Positions 28,534 to 37,998 of a stretch of DNA of 64,000 bases are shown in pieces. A program made the translations under genes and the position numbers. The DNA is from Listeria aquatica FSL S10-1188 (GTDB lineage Bacteria > Bacillota > Bacilli > Lactobacillales > Listeriaceae): NCBI RefSeq assembly GCF_000525795.1, contig NZ_AOCG01000009.1:41790-105789 (forward strand). The letters are read 5' to 3'. The stretch's first letter is position 1; the number at the start of each line of letters is the position of its first letter. Below the pieces are notes generated by a model. It saw only the letters and a list, made by a program, of their open reading frames with translations. It made no database searches and was not told the origin of the DNA.

Positions 28534-30122
28534 TTAGTTTTTATAATTCTCACCTAAAATTCGCCAAACTGCTATGGCCTGATATACTTTGTAGCTCTCA
28601 GGAATCTTAGTGACTGGAAACGCAAGGAGCTCATTCACTTTGTTGATCCGATACTTGATCGTATTCCGGTGCAAATAAAGTTTTTCTGCCGCTTTTCGGT
28701 AGCTAAGTTCAGCATCTAGCAAAAATGCCGCTAGAGTTACGAGTAATTCATCCTCATTATTTCCCGTAAGCATCAGTGGTTTTAATTGTTTAAGAGTTTC
28801 TGCCACCGCTACTTCCCCCGCTATATACAATCTCTAAACAGTCTGCTACAAATTCAATTTCTTGATAGAGAAAAAAATCGTTTTTGATGGATAAACTTTT
28901 CGAGCCGCTGATAAATAATTTTTTACGGTCATATAGGCTTCTTGGACTTCAACCGTACTTGTCGTGCCAAAGCATTTGATGAGTGACATGCTGATTCCCT
29001 GCTTCTCCATTTCAAAAGAGCACTCAGTAGCAAGTGATTCAAACTCATCTTGTTTCCTACTTTTGTCCATAAGAACAACGATAAAATCATCATAAAAATC
29101 AATGAAAGAAACGTTGAAACAAGGTGCCACGGTTTGTTTTAAAAAAATGCAAGACTTCGTTATTTTTTTTGCAAGTCTTTAACAGCGATCAACCACATAT
29201 TTTGAATCGCAGAAACGTCGATATCAAACAACTTCCCGAGGCGGCGCATTTTGACACTTTCGTTATTCATGATGGCTTTCATCAGTTCACGCGGACTCGC
29301 TTCTTGATAATTCTCGCCCCAAAGATTCATGAAGACTTGAACGACTTCATGAATCTGACTAGCCAAATTTTCAGTGAGCGCCGTTTGCTCTTTCATTAGG
29401 TACAGCGACATCGTTTGGTTCCCATTTTGCAGAATAGGGCGTTTCGTCTTCCAAATCTGCTGTTCTTGCATAATTTCTTCGTTTTTAATCGTTTGAATGT
29501 TCTCGCCTAAATCCAAGGTACTACTCCGCGGCCACGATACTGCATTGACAAGTTGTCCACTATTATCGGCGAGAGCAACAGAGGTTTTAGTTCGATCTGC
29601 AAGAATTTTAAGCATTGTGTCGACGCTTCGCTGATTTTCTGGTAGCATTGAAATTTGTTCTAAGAGTTTTCCTGAAAATTGCGTTTCATTCATTTCTTGC
29701 TTCACAATCGCCTCAACGACTTCATAAATGACCTCACTGTAGCGAAGGGCACGTTCGTTTTCCGGCATCACAATCAATGTGAAACCTAGTTCATCAGCGA
29801 GTTCAATCATTTTTTGGCTAACTTTGGGGAGATAAATTCCTACATAATATAAAATCAATCCGATCTCACCAGCGCGTCGTAGCTTACGAATCATATTGCA
29901 CTGTGCTTCTTCATTGTCTTTAATACTAATGAGACCAGAAATCACAATTTCGTCGCCATAAAATTCATTATTATTAAACAATTCTGCCTCAAAAGCTTCC
30001 GTATCCGTATGTTCCAAAACAGAAATGGAAGAAACAAATCTTTCTAGACCCGATCGCCCTGCTACAACCTTAGCATTTTTTAAAGAAGGCAAGCACAGCA
30101 ATTCACGAAGTTTCAGACTCAT
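28534..30122 (-). CDS. PucR-family regulator of the purine/hydantoin operon, several frameshifts
   Basis: A transcription activator of the PucR/CdaR type, about 530 residues when joined. The N-terminal PucR domain starts LRELLCLPSLKNAKVVAG; a middle ligand or GAF-like region follows; the C-terminal HTH_30 domain is intact in its own frame (YRKAAEKLYLHRNTIKYRINK). At least five single-base changes are needed: T8 29163-29170, A7 29141-29147, two near 28871-28885, and C5 28815-28819. After correction the link region reads L-Y-Q-E-I-E-F-V-A-D-C-L-E-I. The ATG at 30122 has AAGGAGGAGGTG. It should control the adjacent permease operon. Confidence 0.8.
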
Positions 30123-30192
30123 TCTAAGCACCTCCTCCTTAATAGTTTTTAGTATACCAGATAGCACCATTTTTTTTGATAGGTTTTAAAGA

Positions 30193-30240
30193 CAAAAAAA
30201 ACAAAACCCAGCTATAAAATAAACGAGTAGCTAAGTTTTG
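30193..30240 (-). terminator. Rho-independent terminator after the DUF6157 gene
   Basis: CAAAACTTAGCTA pairs with TAGCTGGGTTTTG (two G-U) and is followed by TTTTTTTT on the minus strand. Confidence 0.8.
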
Positions 30241-30317
30241 CCTCATTCACGACCATTCATTTTCTTTTGAAATGAAAACTAACTAAAAGAAGTTCTGTCA
30301 AGAAACACTTTGCTGTG

Positions 30318-30734
30318 TTATTCTTTTTTCTTGCGATTACTTCGCATTCCCTTCTTGATTATTAGCTTTTCATCTTGTGCTAGTTTTTGATAAGCTGGGG
30401 TCTCCATGCCATAAATCATGATATGTCCATTTTCATCATAATGGATTCCGAATCCATATGTTTTAACTAGTGGCGAGGAGCGAAAGCAAGCATGCGGTTT
30501 AGCAAAAAAAGTCTCACGAGCTTCTATTTCTTCTTTACTAGTTGAAAAGCTCATTCCTTTTCGAATAACCTCACATTCAAACTGCACATCTGCTTCTGTT
30601 TTTTCATACGGATGCGTCATGATAATTTGATATTCAAGGCTTGCAATAGTTGGTTTTTCTTTCATAGGTGGCTTTACACCGGCGCTTGCCTTTGTATCCT
30701 CTGAAACTCGAATAAATGTATTTTGATAACTCAT
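30318..30734 (-). CDS. DUF6157 family protein
   Basis: A 138-residue protein matching the DUF6157 family: the opening N-T-F-I-x-V-x-E-D, the mid section EYQIIMTHPYEKTEADVQFE, the conserved FFAKPHACFRSSPLVKTYGF and the closing KGMRSNRKKK. Function is unknown. The ATG at 30734 follows GGAGGAG at ten bases; the frame extends eight codons upstream but without a better start. It is a single-gene unit ending in its own terminator. Confidence 0.85.
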   Translation of the reverse strand: MSYQNTFIRVSEDTKASAGVKPPMKEKPTIASLEYQIIMTHPYEKTEADVQFECEVIRKGMSFSTSKEEIEARETFFAKPHACFRSSPLVKTYGFGIHYDENGHIMIYGMETPAYQKLAQDEKLIIKKGMRSNRKKKE

Positions 30735-31301
30735 TGCTTTTTCTCCTCCAGCTCTCAAATTTTAAAAAAAATTAGGTTTTAGTTCACTATACGATGGCTT
30801 ATAAATTCTTCACCAAAAAATCATCATTTCTTTTTGTGCTTTATCTTTTTTTGGATATATATTTCAACACTTTATTCCAAGTTGAAGCAACTGGACTCCA
30901 TAAAACCTCACCGATTTTCCAACCTTCTCCCCCATGAATCGGATTTGTAAGTTCAATAAATATAGACATTTTGGGCCACCAATCTTGGTTTAAAATAATT
31001 TATTAATATCAGTTTGTTTAACCATTATAAATGATTATTTTGTCTTAGTCATGTTTATCTCAATATCTTTTGTTCTCAAATATTTACTTTATTAGTTACA
31101 GACTATCAAATTCGATATCTTCTTTTTCTAGCTTAGTTACCACATTTTTTAGATTCTATTCGTCTCCTTCTAGATTGTAATTAATGACAACGTTATCATT
31201 GTCATGGTACAGTTGATTAATATCTCTGTCAACCAAAAAAAGAATTCACTAATCTAACTATTTATGCTATAGTGATCTAAACAACATTAGGAGATGACAA
31301 C
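30735..31301. other. Gene-poor region with a short ORF remnant and an inverted repeat
   Basis: This 567-base AT-rich stretch holds no full-length gene. It contains a 42-codon minus-strand ORF (30841-30969), described separately, and a perfect inverted repeat ATGACAA-N8-TTGTCAT at 31184-31205 about 100 bases before the MFS-type gene, possibly an operator. An extended -10 (TGC-TATAGT, 31266-31274) lies before the MFS start. Confidence 0.5.
30841..30969 (-). pseudogene. Short ORF resembling the N-terminus of an HNH/EVE-type nuclease-associated protein
   Basis: The 42-residue ORF starts MSIFIELTNPIHGGEG and continues WKIGEVLWSP. From memory, the pattern N-P-I-H-G-G-x-G-W-x-x-G-x-x-L-W-S-P is the start of a family of restriction-type HNH endonuclease proteins. 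The frame stops after a run of seven A; removing one base adds only a few codons before another stop. It therefore looks like the decayed 5' end of a larger gene. No ribosome site is evident. Confidence 0.35.
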
Positions 31302-32518
31302 ATGCGGATTAAATTTTCAGAAAAGATAAATAAAATTACATTTTTTTTACTTAATTATTAGTTTTGCAATTAATTTCTTGCGTTTTATGTCTATACCTTT
31401 TCTCATGATCTATCTATCCAACAGGTTGACGATCTCTGTGGCATCCATTGGTTTTATTATCGGCATCCCATCTGCTATACAACTTTTGATCGGACTTTTC
31501 GCTGCAAATGTAATTGACCGGATTTCTTTTAAATGGGGAACTATTTTTTCACTTTTATTTCCAATGTTAGGAATTCTTGGTTATATTATTTTTACAAATT
31601 TTTATATGCTTATACTATCTGCAACTATAAGTGGCATAGGCTGGTCGATTTATAATCCGATTATCATGACTGCACTTAGTAATACAACGAAAACTGAATA
31701 TATCGATAGCGTTATGAATATTAATTACTGGGCAACAAACCTTGGCGGTGTGTTAGGACCAATAGTTGGGGTGTTTATTGGTGCTGGAAATACACCTACA
31801 CCTTTCATCATTTTTAGCGTTATCTTACTCCTTATTTCCATTGTAGCCTACATTATTGTTCCCCATGATTTAAAACCAAAAATTGATTCAAAAAAAACAT
31901 CACCGTTTCATGATTTTCTTACGATTGTTAAGGATAGACGAGCAGTTTTGCTATTTCTAGCCTTTTTTTTGTATTTTCTTTATCGAGGTTCAATATGAAA
32001 CAAGCTTTTCGCTCTATTTAAAAAATCTGTTTGGATCAACAGGAGTCAAATTAGTTGCCGCAATGCTAAGTATCATGACTTTTACAATCATTATTGTTCA
32101 GCCTTTTATAACACTGATTAGTAAAAAAAGTGAAAACCCCTCTCTTGCTATGCATCGGTGTCTTTTTCTACATAGGTGCTACTTGTCTGTTCTTTTTCTC
32201 TAAGATCACATTCTTGATTTTTGTATCTGCCGTTCTTTTTGCTCTTGGAGAAATTTTCATCGCACCAAAACTCCAGGCATAACTGCAAAAATTGCACCGC
32301 CATATTTACAAACTACTTATTTTTCTTTCGTTACCATGGGAGGAAATCTCGCTTATTTCTTAGGTCCACCTGTAGGTAACTTTTTACTAACGGCAAATAG
32401 TTTTTATCTCTTCACATTTATCCTTATCATGATCAGCACCTTACTTTTCAGTTCTTTTTTTTTCTGTGAAAAACTTAGAACAGAGCTTGAACAAGTAACA
32501 AATAAAAAGTTAACTTAG
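31302..32518 (+). pseudogene. MFS-family transporter, four frameshifts
   Basis: A major facilitator protein of about 404 residues and 12 helices when joined, probably a drug or sugar efflux pump. It starts with ATG 31302 after AGGAG. Readable parts include GIPSAIQLLIGLFAANVIDR and GWSIYNPIIMTALSN. The frame breaks at T8 31341-31348, T8 31963-31970 and A7 32123-32129 (each one base too many), and at A4 32267-32270, which is one base short. The mix of signs makes true decay more likely here than in the other genes, but sequence error remains possible. Confidence 0.65.
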
Positions 32519-32673
32519 GAATGCATAATCAAATTCAAAATCTAAGTAATTAAGTTTGTCTGCTATAGGAAGCTTTTGGAAAACAACTCTAAATACCTCC
32601 TACTTTGCAAATTTATTCTTAATTAGAGACTTCTCTTAGAAGTTCATTCAATATGCTCTTCTTGTAGCAGCAT

Positions 32674-32709
32674 AAAAACTCGCCACACATTGAATGCATG
32701 GCGAGTTTT
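32674..32709. terminator. Terminator between the MFS and TIM-barrel genes, likely bidirectional
   Basis: AAAACTCGCCA pairs perfectly with TGGCGAGTTTT around a 13-base loop. T residues follow on both strands (five on the minus strand). Confidence 0.8.
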
Positions 32710-32801
32710 CAACAGTTTATAGTAATGAGAGATCTGATGACCAAATATACAGCATGGATTGAATTTCAAATAGCTATCAGGTACGAATTAGAGTGAAAAA
32801 A

Positions 32802-33635
32802 TCAATTCTGTTTAATTGCTTTAAAGTTTTCTGTTTGGCTCTTAATTCCCTTTTCAGCTGCGAAGCGTTCGATGCTTGAAGCGCCGAAGAATCCATCAAT
32901 GCCCGATGTGTGTTCAATAACGTATTTCGCATCTTCTGGTTCAGCGATCGGTCCCCCGTGACAAATAACTAAGATATCAGGGTTTACTTTGCGACCTGCT
33001 TGAATAATTTCTTCAATTTTTGTAACACAATCGTCCAGCGTAAGAGCTGTTTTGGCGCCAATAGTTCCTTTTGTTGTGAGTCCCATATGAGCTACTAAAA
33101 TGTCAGCGCCCGCTTCCGCCATTTTACGAGCTTGTTCTGGATCAAATACATAAGGTGTTGTGAGAAGATCTAATTCGTGTGCTTTTCGAATCATATCAAC
33201 TTCGAGATCATAACCCATATTGGTTTCTTCTAAGTTTTGACGGAATGTCCCATCAATCAAGCCAACTGTTGGGAAATTTTGAACGCCATTAAATCCTTGA
33301 TCTTTTAATTGTTTTAAATAAACATCCATTACACGGAACGGATCTGTGCCGCAAACACCAGCTAAAACAGGCGTATGTTCAACGACAGGAAGCACTTCAC
33401 TCCCCATGTCCACAACGATTTGGTTCGCATCTCCATACGAGAGTAGGCCTGCAAGAGAACCTCGTCCGGCCATTCGGTAGCGTCCTGAATTATAAATAAT
33501 CAACATATCTGCACCGCCAGCTTCACTGCTTTTAGCGGTAATACCTGTACCTGCTCCAACTCCAACTAAAATTTCTCCTTGTTTTATCCGTTTTCTAAAA
33601 GCCTCTAAAATTTCTTTTCTTGTTTGTTTATTCAT
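32802..33635 (-). CDS. TIM-barrel protein of the phosphoenolpyruvate hydrolase-like family (Tm-1 C-terminal type)
   Basis: A 277-residue TIM-barrel protein of PF09370, annotated variously as PEP hydrolase family or TIM-barrel signal protein. Conserved stretches are [38 protein letters not shown] and the closing [17 protein letters not shown]. It overlaps the upstream Tm-1-like gene by 8 bases. In plants and fungi the same two domains are fused in one protein (tomato Tm-1). The barrel of the neighbouring AraC-type regulator is a clear paralogue. Reaction and substrate are unknown; sugar-acid or lignin-type aldol chemistry has been suggested for relatives, but nothing here proves it. Confidence 0.87.
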   Translation of the reverse strand: MNKQTRKEILEAFRKRIKQGEILVGVGAGTGITAKSSEAGGADMLIIYNSGRYRMAGRGSLAGLLSYGDANQIVVDMGSEVLPVVEHTPVLAGVCGTDPFRVMDVYLKQLKDQGFNGVQNFPTVGLIDGTFRQNLEETNMGYDLEVDMIRKAHELDLLTTPYVFDPEQARKMAEAGADILVAHMGLTTKGTIGAKTALTLDDCVTKIEEIIQAGRKVNPDILVICHGGPIAEPEDAKYVIEHTSGIDGFFGASSIERFAAEKGIKSQTENFKAIKQN

Positions 33636-34857
33636 TGTTTTTACCTTCCTTCTCTTCGATTAACGTGATCAATTTTTGTGCTGCAAATTCTGCAAAAGTC
33701 TTATCATTAATAGCTTCTGGTCGCTGAATAATTTCAACAACTGGATTTGTGATTTGTTCTATTAAGGTTTGGAACAAAACTTTATCTTCTTTTTCTCCGT
33801 AGAAAGGTTCTCCCACTACATCTATGCCAGACACCCCTTTTTCTGGAATAATAAGTGTCGTATAAGCTTCTGCAAGGTTCAACTTTTCAGCAATTTTCTC
33901 GCCAAATTGTCGATTTTCTTCCACTGTCGTGCGCATCAATGTAACTGTAGGATTATGTTTGTAAAGTTGACGTGTTTTAAACTTCTCTGGAACTGTATCA
34001 TACGGTCCAAAATTCACCATATCCAGTGCTCCGACAGAAACAACTTGAGGCGTTTGCGTCTTTGAGGCGGCTTCCAAACGATTTGGGCCAGCATTTAACA
34101 CACCTCCAACTAACTCATCCGCCCATTCCGTCGTCGTTAAATCTAATACTCCGTGGAAAAAGCCGGACTGAATAAGTGATTCCATCGTTTTTCCGCCAAT
34201 CCCTGTTGCATGAAAGACGAGCACTTCATAGCCTCGCTCTTCTAGATAGTTCCGTGCAAAGTTAACTGCTGGCGTCGTTACCCCAAACATAGAAGCAGCG
34301 ATTAACGGCTTGTCGCTCGAGAATGGTTCGGCTTCAAATTTAAGCAAACCTGCCATGGCCAAAACAGCATTGTTAAAAATTTGAACAGAAATTTTGTTTA
34401 ATCCTGCTACATCAACAATGGATGGGATTAAGATGAGATCGCTCGTGCCAATATAAGGCGATGTATCTCCAGAAGCCACAGTGGAAACAATTATTTTGGG
34501 AACACCAATTGGAAGTTCTCGCATGCCTGGGGCAACTAGTGAAGTTCCCCCTGTCCCTCCAAATGATAAAACTCCATCAAATCGTCCTTCTTCATATAAT
34601 TTAGGCACTATTTTTTTCACACCTAATGATAAAACTTCTGTTGCATATGCACGATCTTTTCGTTCAGCTAAGGAATGAATATCACTTCCAGCAGCTTTAG
34701 CAACTTGTTGATTGGAAACATCTGGTTTGAATGCTGGTTCAAATACGCCAACGTGAATCGTTAAAACGTTTAATCCTAATTTTTCAATTTGCTTTTTTAT
34801 ATAACTGTATTCAGCGCCTTTAGTGTCAAAGGTCCCGATTAATGCAACTGTTTTCAA
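33628..34857 (-). CDS. Tm-1-like ATP-binding (UPF0261) protein
   Basis: A 409-residue protein of the UPF0261/Tm-1-like ATP-binding family. It begins [20 protein letters not shown], and the family motifs [16 protein letters not shown] and [20 protein letters not shown] are present. The start is a TTG at 34857, seven bases after GGAGGAC, which gives the standard family N-terminus. It is the first gene of a two-gene operon with the TIM-barrel partner, transcribed from a promoter with two cre-like sites. It is probably a catabolic enzyme; the biochemical role is not established. Confidence 0.87.
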   Translation of the reverse strand: MKTVALIGTFDTKGAEYSYIKKQIEKLGLNVLTIHVGVFEPAFKPDVSNQQVAKAAGSDIHSLAERKDRAYATEVLSLGVKKIVPKLYEEGRFDGVLSFGGTGGTSLVAPGMRELPIGVPKIIVSTVASGDTSPYIGTSDLILIPSIVDVAGLNKISVQIFNNAVLAMAGLLKFEAEPFSSDKPLIAASMFGVTTPAVNFARNYLEERGYEVLVFHATGIGGKTMESLIQSGFFHGVLDLTTTEWADELVGGVLNAGPNRLEAASKTQTPQVVSVGALDMVNFGPYDTVPEKFKTRQLYKHNPTVTLMRTTVEENRQFGEKIAEKLNLAEAYTTLIIPEKGVSGIDVVGEPFYGEKEDKVLFQTLIEQITNPVVEIIQRPEAINDKTFAEFAAQKLITLIEEKEGKNNE

Positions 34858-34918
34858 AGCAAAGTCCTCCTTCATCAGAAGTTTTTTACGGGCGCGTCCG
34901 TTAACTTACTACACTTTT

Positions 34919-34955
34919 ATTATAGCGCTTTCAATATTTATGTAAACGTTTTTAT
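34919..34955 (-). promoter_or_regulatory. Promoter of the Tm-1-like operon with two cre-like boxes
   Basis: Minus strand: -35 TTTACA (34946-34941), 16-base spacer, -10 TATAAT (34924-34919). TTGAAAGCGCTATAAT (34934-34919) overlaps the -10 and ATGTAAACGTTTTTAT (34940-34955) overlaps the -35; each differs from the CcpA cre consensus at one conserved position. This predicts carbon catabolite repression. Confidence 0.65.
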
Positions 34956-34977
34956 GTTATGATAAATAGTCTTTATG

Positions 34978-36171
34978 TTAGGTGATTTGTCGTCGGTATT
35001 CTTTCGGAGACATCCCCATGTATTTCTTGAAAACTTTATTAAATTGGGCGTAGTCTTGATAATGGATCCCTAAGGCAATTTCTTTTAGGGAGCGTTTAGG
35101 ATCTTGTCGCATCCATTCGACCGCCTTATTGAGGCGGAATCGAATCAAATATTCAGTAAAGCTATACCCCACTTTTTCTTTAAAAAGCGTACTTAAATAA
35201 CTGGGCGATAAATGAGCTACTTGCGCAAGTTCTGCTAATTGGATCGGTTCGCTGTAGTTGGCTTCGACATATTTTTTGACAAATTCGACATAATCATAAT
35301 GCTTTTCAATACCATCGAGCATTTGTGCGAGTAAACTCCCATCCGAGGTGATTTCTGATTTTTTGAAATCACGTGTTTGGTGGACAATGACCTCTTCAGA
35401 AGGAAGACGTTCGAAAGTAGATCCGCCAATGTAACCGTCGAGTTCTGGAATATGGTTATACAGATAGCGAATATCGACAAGCGTTTTGACTGGACCTCCA
35501 TAAACCATCTTGAAAACATTTTTGCGATTTTTAGGGATCCGCTCGATCATGGTTTTGGTTTCTTCTATAGCGGCTTCAAGTGAAAGTACTTTTTGTGCCC
35601 CAAGTAAGCCGCCACTTGTAAGCCCCAGATGAATACAAATCACGTCAGCCCCCGCTTGTGTCATCTTGCGAACTTGGTCAGCGTTAAAGACAAAAGCAAT
35701 TGTAAATAAATCGGCTTGATGAGCAGCACGAATGGCCTCTACTTCTAGGTCATAGAGATTCCCGTCTGCTTCCAAGGCTTCACGAAAAGCACCATCAATA
35801 AGACCGACTGATGGGTAATTATTAATGCCTGAGAATCCACTTTGTTTGATAGTTTGAATAAATTGCGGGATATCTATCGTTGGATCTGTTCCATTTAATC
35901 CGAAAATTACGGGAATTTTATGAATGAGGGGAATAATTTCGCGCATCGCAAAATCAAATACAAGCTGGTTACTATTAGCAAATGGTAAAAAGCCGGCAAG
36001 TGAACTCCGCCCCATTTGTCTGAAGCGACCAGAATTTAAAATCAAGGTGAAGTCAGCGCCCCCTTGTTCGGCATAGCTAGCAGTCATCCCTGTTCCAGTT
36101 GCCACACCAAGCAGACGATGCCTGATCGGAGTTCACGACGTAATTTTTTTTAAGATTTCATTTCGTTCCAT
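34978..36171 (-). CDS. AraC-family regulator fused to a PEP-hydrolase-type TIM barrel, two frameshifts near the start
   Basis: A regulator of about 397 residues. Residues 1 to about 275 form a TIM barrel of the same family as the enzyme at 32802-33635 (ATGTGMTASYAEQGGADF; NNYPSVGLIDGAFREALE). The last 100 residues are an AraC DNA-binding domain with two HTHs (IQLAELAQVAHLSPSYLSTL and SLKEIALGIHYQDYAQFNKV). The first 30 codons contain a +1 run (T8 36144-36151) and a missing base near 36121; fixing both gives M-E-R-N-E-I-L-K-K-L-R-R-E. It is encoded directly upstream of the Tm-1-like operon and probably activates it after binding the pathway's own substrate in the barrel. Confidence 0.85.
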
Positions 36172-36652
36172 AAAGCAGTCCCTACTTTCTTGTTAATAAA
36201 AAGGGCTTTATGAAAAGCTTACATGAGGAGGCTAAAGAATACAACTAAATGCCCAAACTTCTTCTGATTTGAAATGAACAAAATGCTATTTTTAACTCTG
36301 TTAAAAATAGCAGGACTCCAATAAATATTATTTTATGTAAATATTTACAAGTTAGTACTAGATATTGTGAGAATAGTAGAGAGGAATTTAGTCAATAAGC
36401 AGACAAGTTTTTCGTATGTGTCTATCGAAAAATATAAAACCAAAAGTTGTGGATAGATAAGCAATGTAATTTTTTTCAATTACAGTGATATTGGAGGACT
36501 GAGAGAAGTTAAAGTGGAGATGTTAACGAATTATATTAAGTTCACCAAAGATTATTTACAAAGATAAAATTTTTCTGTTGGCGTTTTAAGAAACGAAAAT
36601 TATTTAATTTATTTTTTCAAATCGAAAGTTGAATATCTTTTGATTTAAACAT
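36172..36652. other. Intergenic region with a perfect hairpin
   Basis: No ORF with coding character is seen in this AT-rich stretch. It holds a perfect 13-base stem, TGCTATTTTTAAC with GTTAAAAATAGCA and a 3-base loop, at 36284-36312. On the minus strand TTTTG follows, so it might be a terminator, but no gene ends close by. Confidence 0.5.
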
Positions 36653-36697
36653 AAAAAAAGAATATTTATCTCATATTCCAACGTAGAGATAAATATC
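36653..36697 (-). terminator. Rho-independent terminator after the AIPR gene
   Basis: GATATTTATCTC pairs with GAGATAAATATTC around a 13-base loop, then seven T residues on the minus strand. It lies about 125 bases after the stop codon. Confidence 0.75.
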
Positions 36698-36822
36698 CTA
36701 ATATATGTGAATTTTAGCTGTTTTTAAGCATTTGTCGGAACATAGCATTTTCAACTTTAGAATAATTATTTGACCAAATTGATGCATTCTTTCCAGCATC
36801 CTGAGGGTTATTCCGAGAACTT

Positions 36823-37876
36823 TCAAAAGTATTTTTTTAATAGATCTGCCCCTACTTCATCCCACATTTTAAAAGGATCAATTCGCCATGTCAAAGACAA
36901 TCCATCATCTTGAACAAGAACTCGAAAAGCCCCAAAAACGGGTAAAATATATCCAGCAGAAACTTTATAGTCAGTATCGTTTTCTAGAAAAAGAGTTTTA
37001 AAAGAGGAACGTCCGCTCTTTACAGGTTCAATCCCACGTAAAGCACCAAATCTTCCGCTTGGATTATATTCACGATATTTATCATTGAATTCAAATTCAA
37101 TACGATCATATAAGCGTATTAAATCAGGTAATAATGCTGAAAGTCGATGATAATATCCAGTATTATCATCAAGATCTTTTTTAATATCTTTAAATACAGC
37201 AGCTTTTCCTGAATATGCTTGAATAGGAGTATCATTTGCATCTTTAAACTTAAATATATTATAACTGAATAACAATTTTAACAACTCGATGATTTGTAGA
37301 CGTTTTTTTCGAATTATCTTTAACTGCAATGTCATTAGCGTAGGGTTCGCCCTGTATTGTTTCTTTAATAAAATTAAATTTGTCATCTAATTCATATAGA
37401 GCAATATCTGAAACAGAAGCAGATGTGTTCCGAGCATCGGCAATTCTCGAAACTGTTAAATCATCTCCGACGATAATTTCAAGTTTAACGAATTTATCGA
37501 TATCTTCGGATAAATCTTTGCGTCCTTCTATAATAGCAGTATATGTATGACCACCATCTAGAATCCCATAATTTTGCGGATCGTTCCCTAGATCTAAAGT
37601 GACTGTGCCATCTGTCGTGTTAAACTTGAATTTTTTCGCAACAATCACAATTCCACGATTATTGATATCAAAATCTGTTTCTGGAGAACGCACAGCATTG
37701 ATAAGAGCTTTTGCGACAGCAGTATTCATTTTGGGTTTTCGAGGATTAACATCTAAGGGCAATTTCTCGGGTACATCACGAAAGTTGGCAAAGACGAAGT
37801 AGGTTGTCACTCCTTCTTGTGATGGTGAACTAATGGTGCGGACAGAATTTGTTTTGAATGTGATTGTGGATGTCAT
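36823..37876 (-). CDS. AIPR-family (abortive infection phage resistance) protein, interrupted by a frameshift
   Basis: A protein of about 350 residues that resembles the AIPR family (PF10592). The family core is recognisable: DINNRGIVIVAKKFKF, then GILDGGHTYTAII, then a Lys-rich strand and SRIADARNTSASVSDIALYE. AIPR proteins are linked to abortive infection against phage, by an unknown mechanism. The frame breaks at T7 37303-37309; dropping one base gives S-K-K-R-L-Q-I-I-E-L-L and rejoins the C-terminal half. The ATG follows TAGGAGG. It is shorter than many relatives (450-600 residues, from memory). It is divergent from an Xre regulator. Confidence 0.75.
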
Positions 37877-37901
37877 TTAACATACCTCCTAATTTTTATT
37901 T

Positions 37902-37924
37902 AGCTTAACGATTTTTCGTAAGCT
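37902..37924. promoter_or_regulatory. Imperfect palindrome between the AIPR and Xre genes
   Basis: AGCTTAACGA and TCGTAAGCT form an inverted repeat (one bulged A) around a short T-rich centre. It sits just upstream of the AIPR ribosome site. It is a candidate operator for the divergent Xre-type protein. Confidence 0.4.
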
Positions 37925-37983
37925 GTAAAGTAAATATATCATGATTTCAAAAAAATAAAAAAAAGTACCCAAGGTTCCATTTG

Positions 37984-37992
37984 TGATATAAT
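37984..37992 (+). promoter_or_regulatory. Extended -10 promoter giving a probably leaderless xre mRNA
   Basis: TGA-TATAAT ends at 37992, six bases before the ATG at 37999. Transcription would begin at or next to the A of the start codon, so the message would have no leader. No Shine-Dalgarno sequence is visible. Confidence 0.6.
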
Positions 37993-37998
37993 GTTGAT

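Noticed and set aside
28410..28553. Upstream extension of the NCS1 permease
   Set aside because: It crosses the regulator's terminator and the operon's -10 element; the strong AAGGAGG site fixes the start at 28409.
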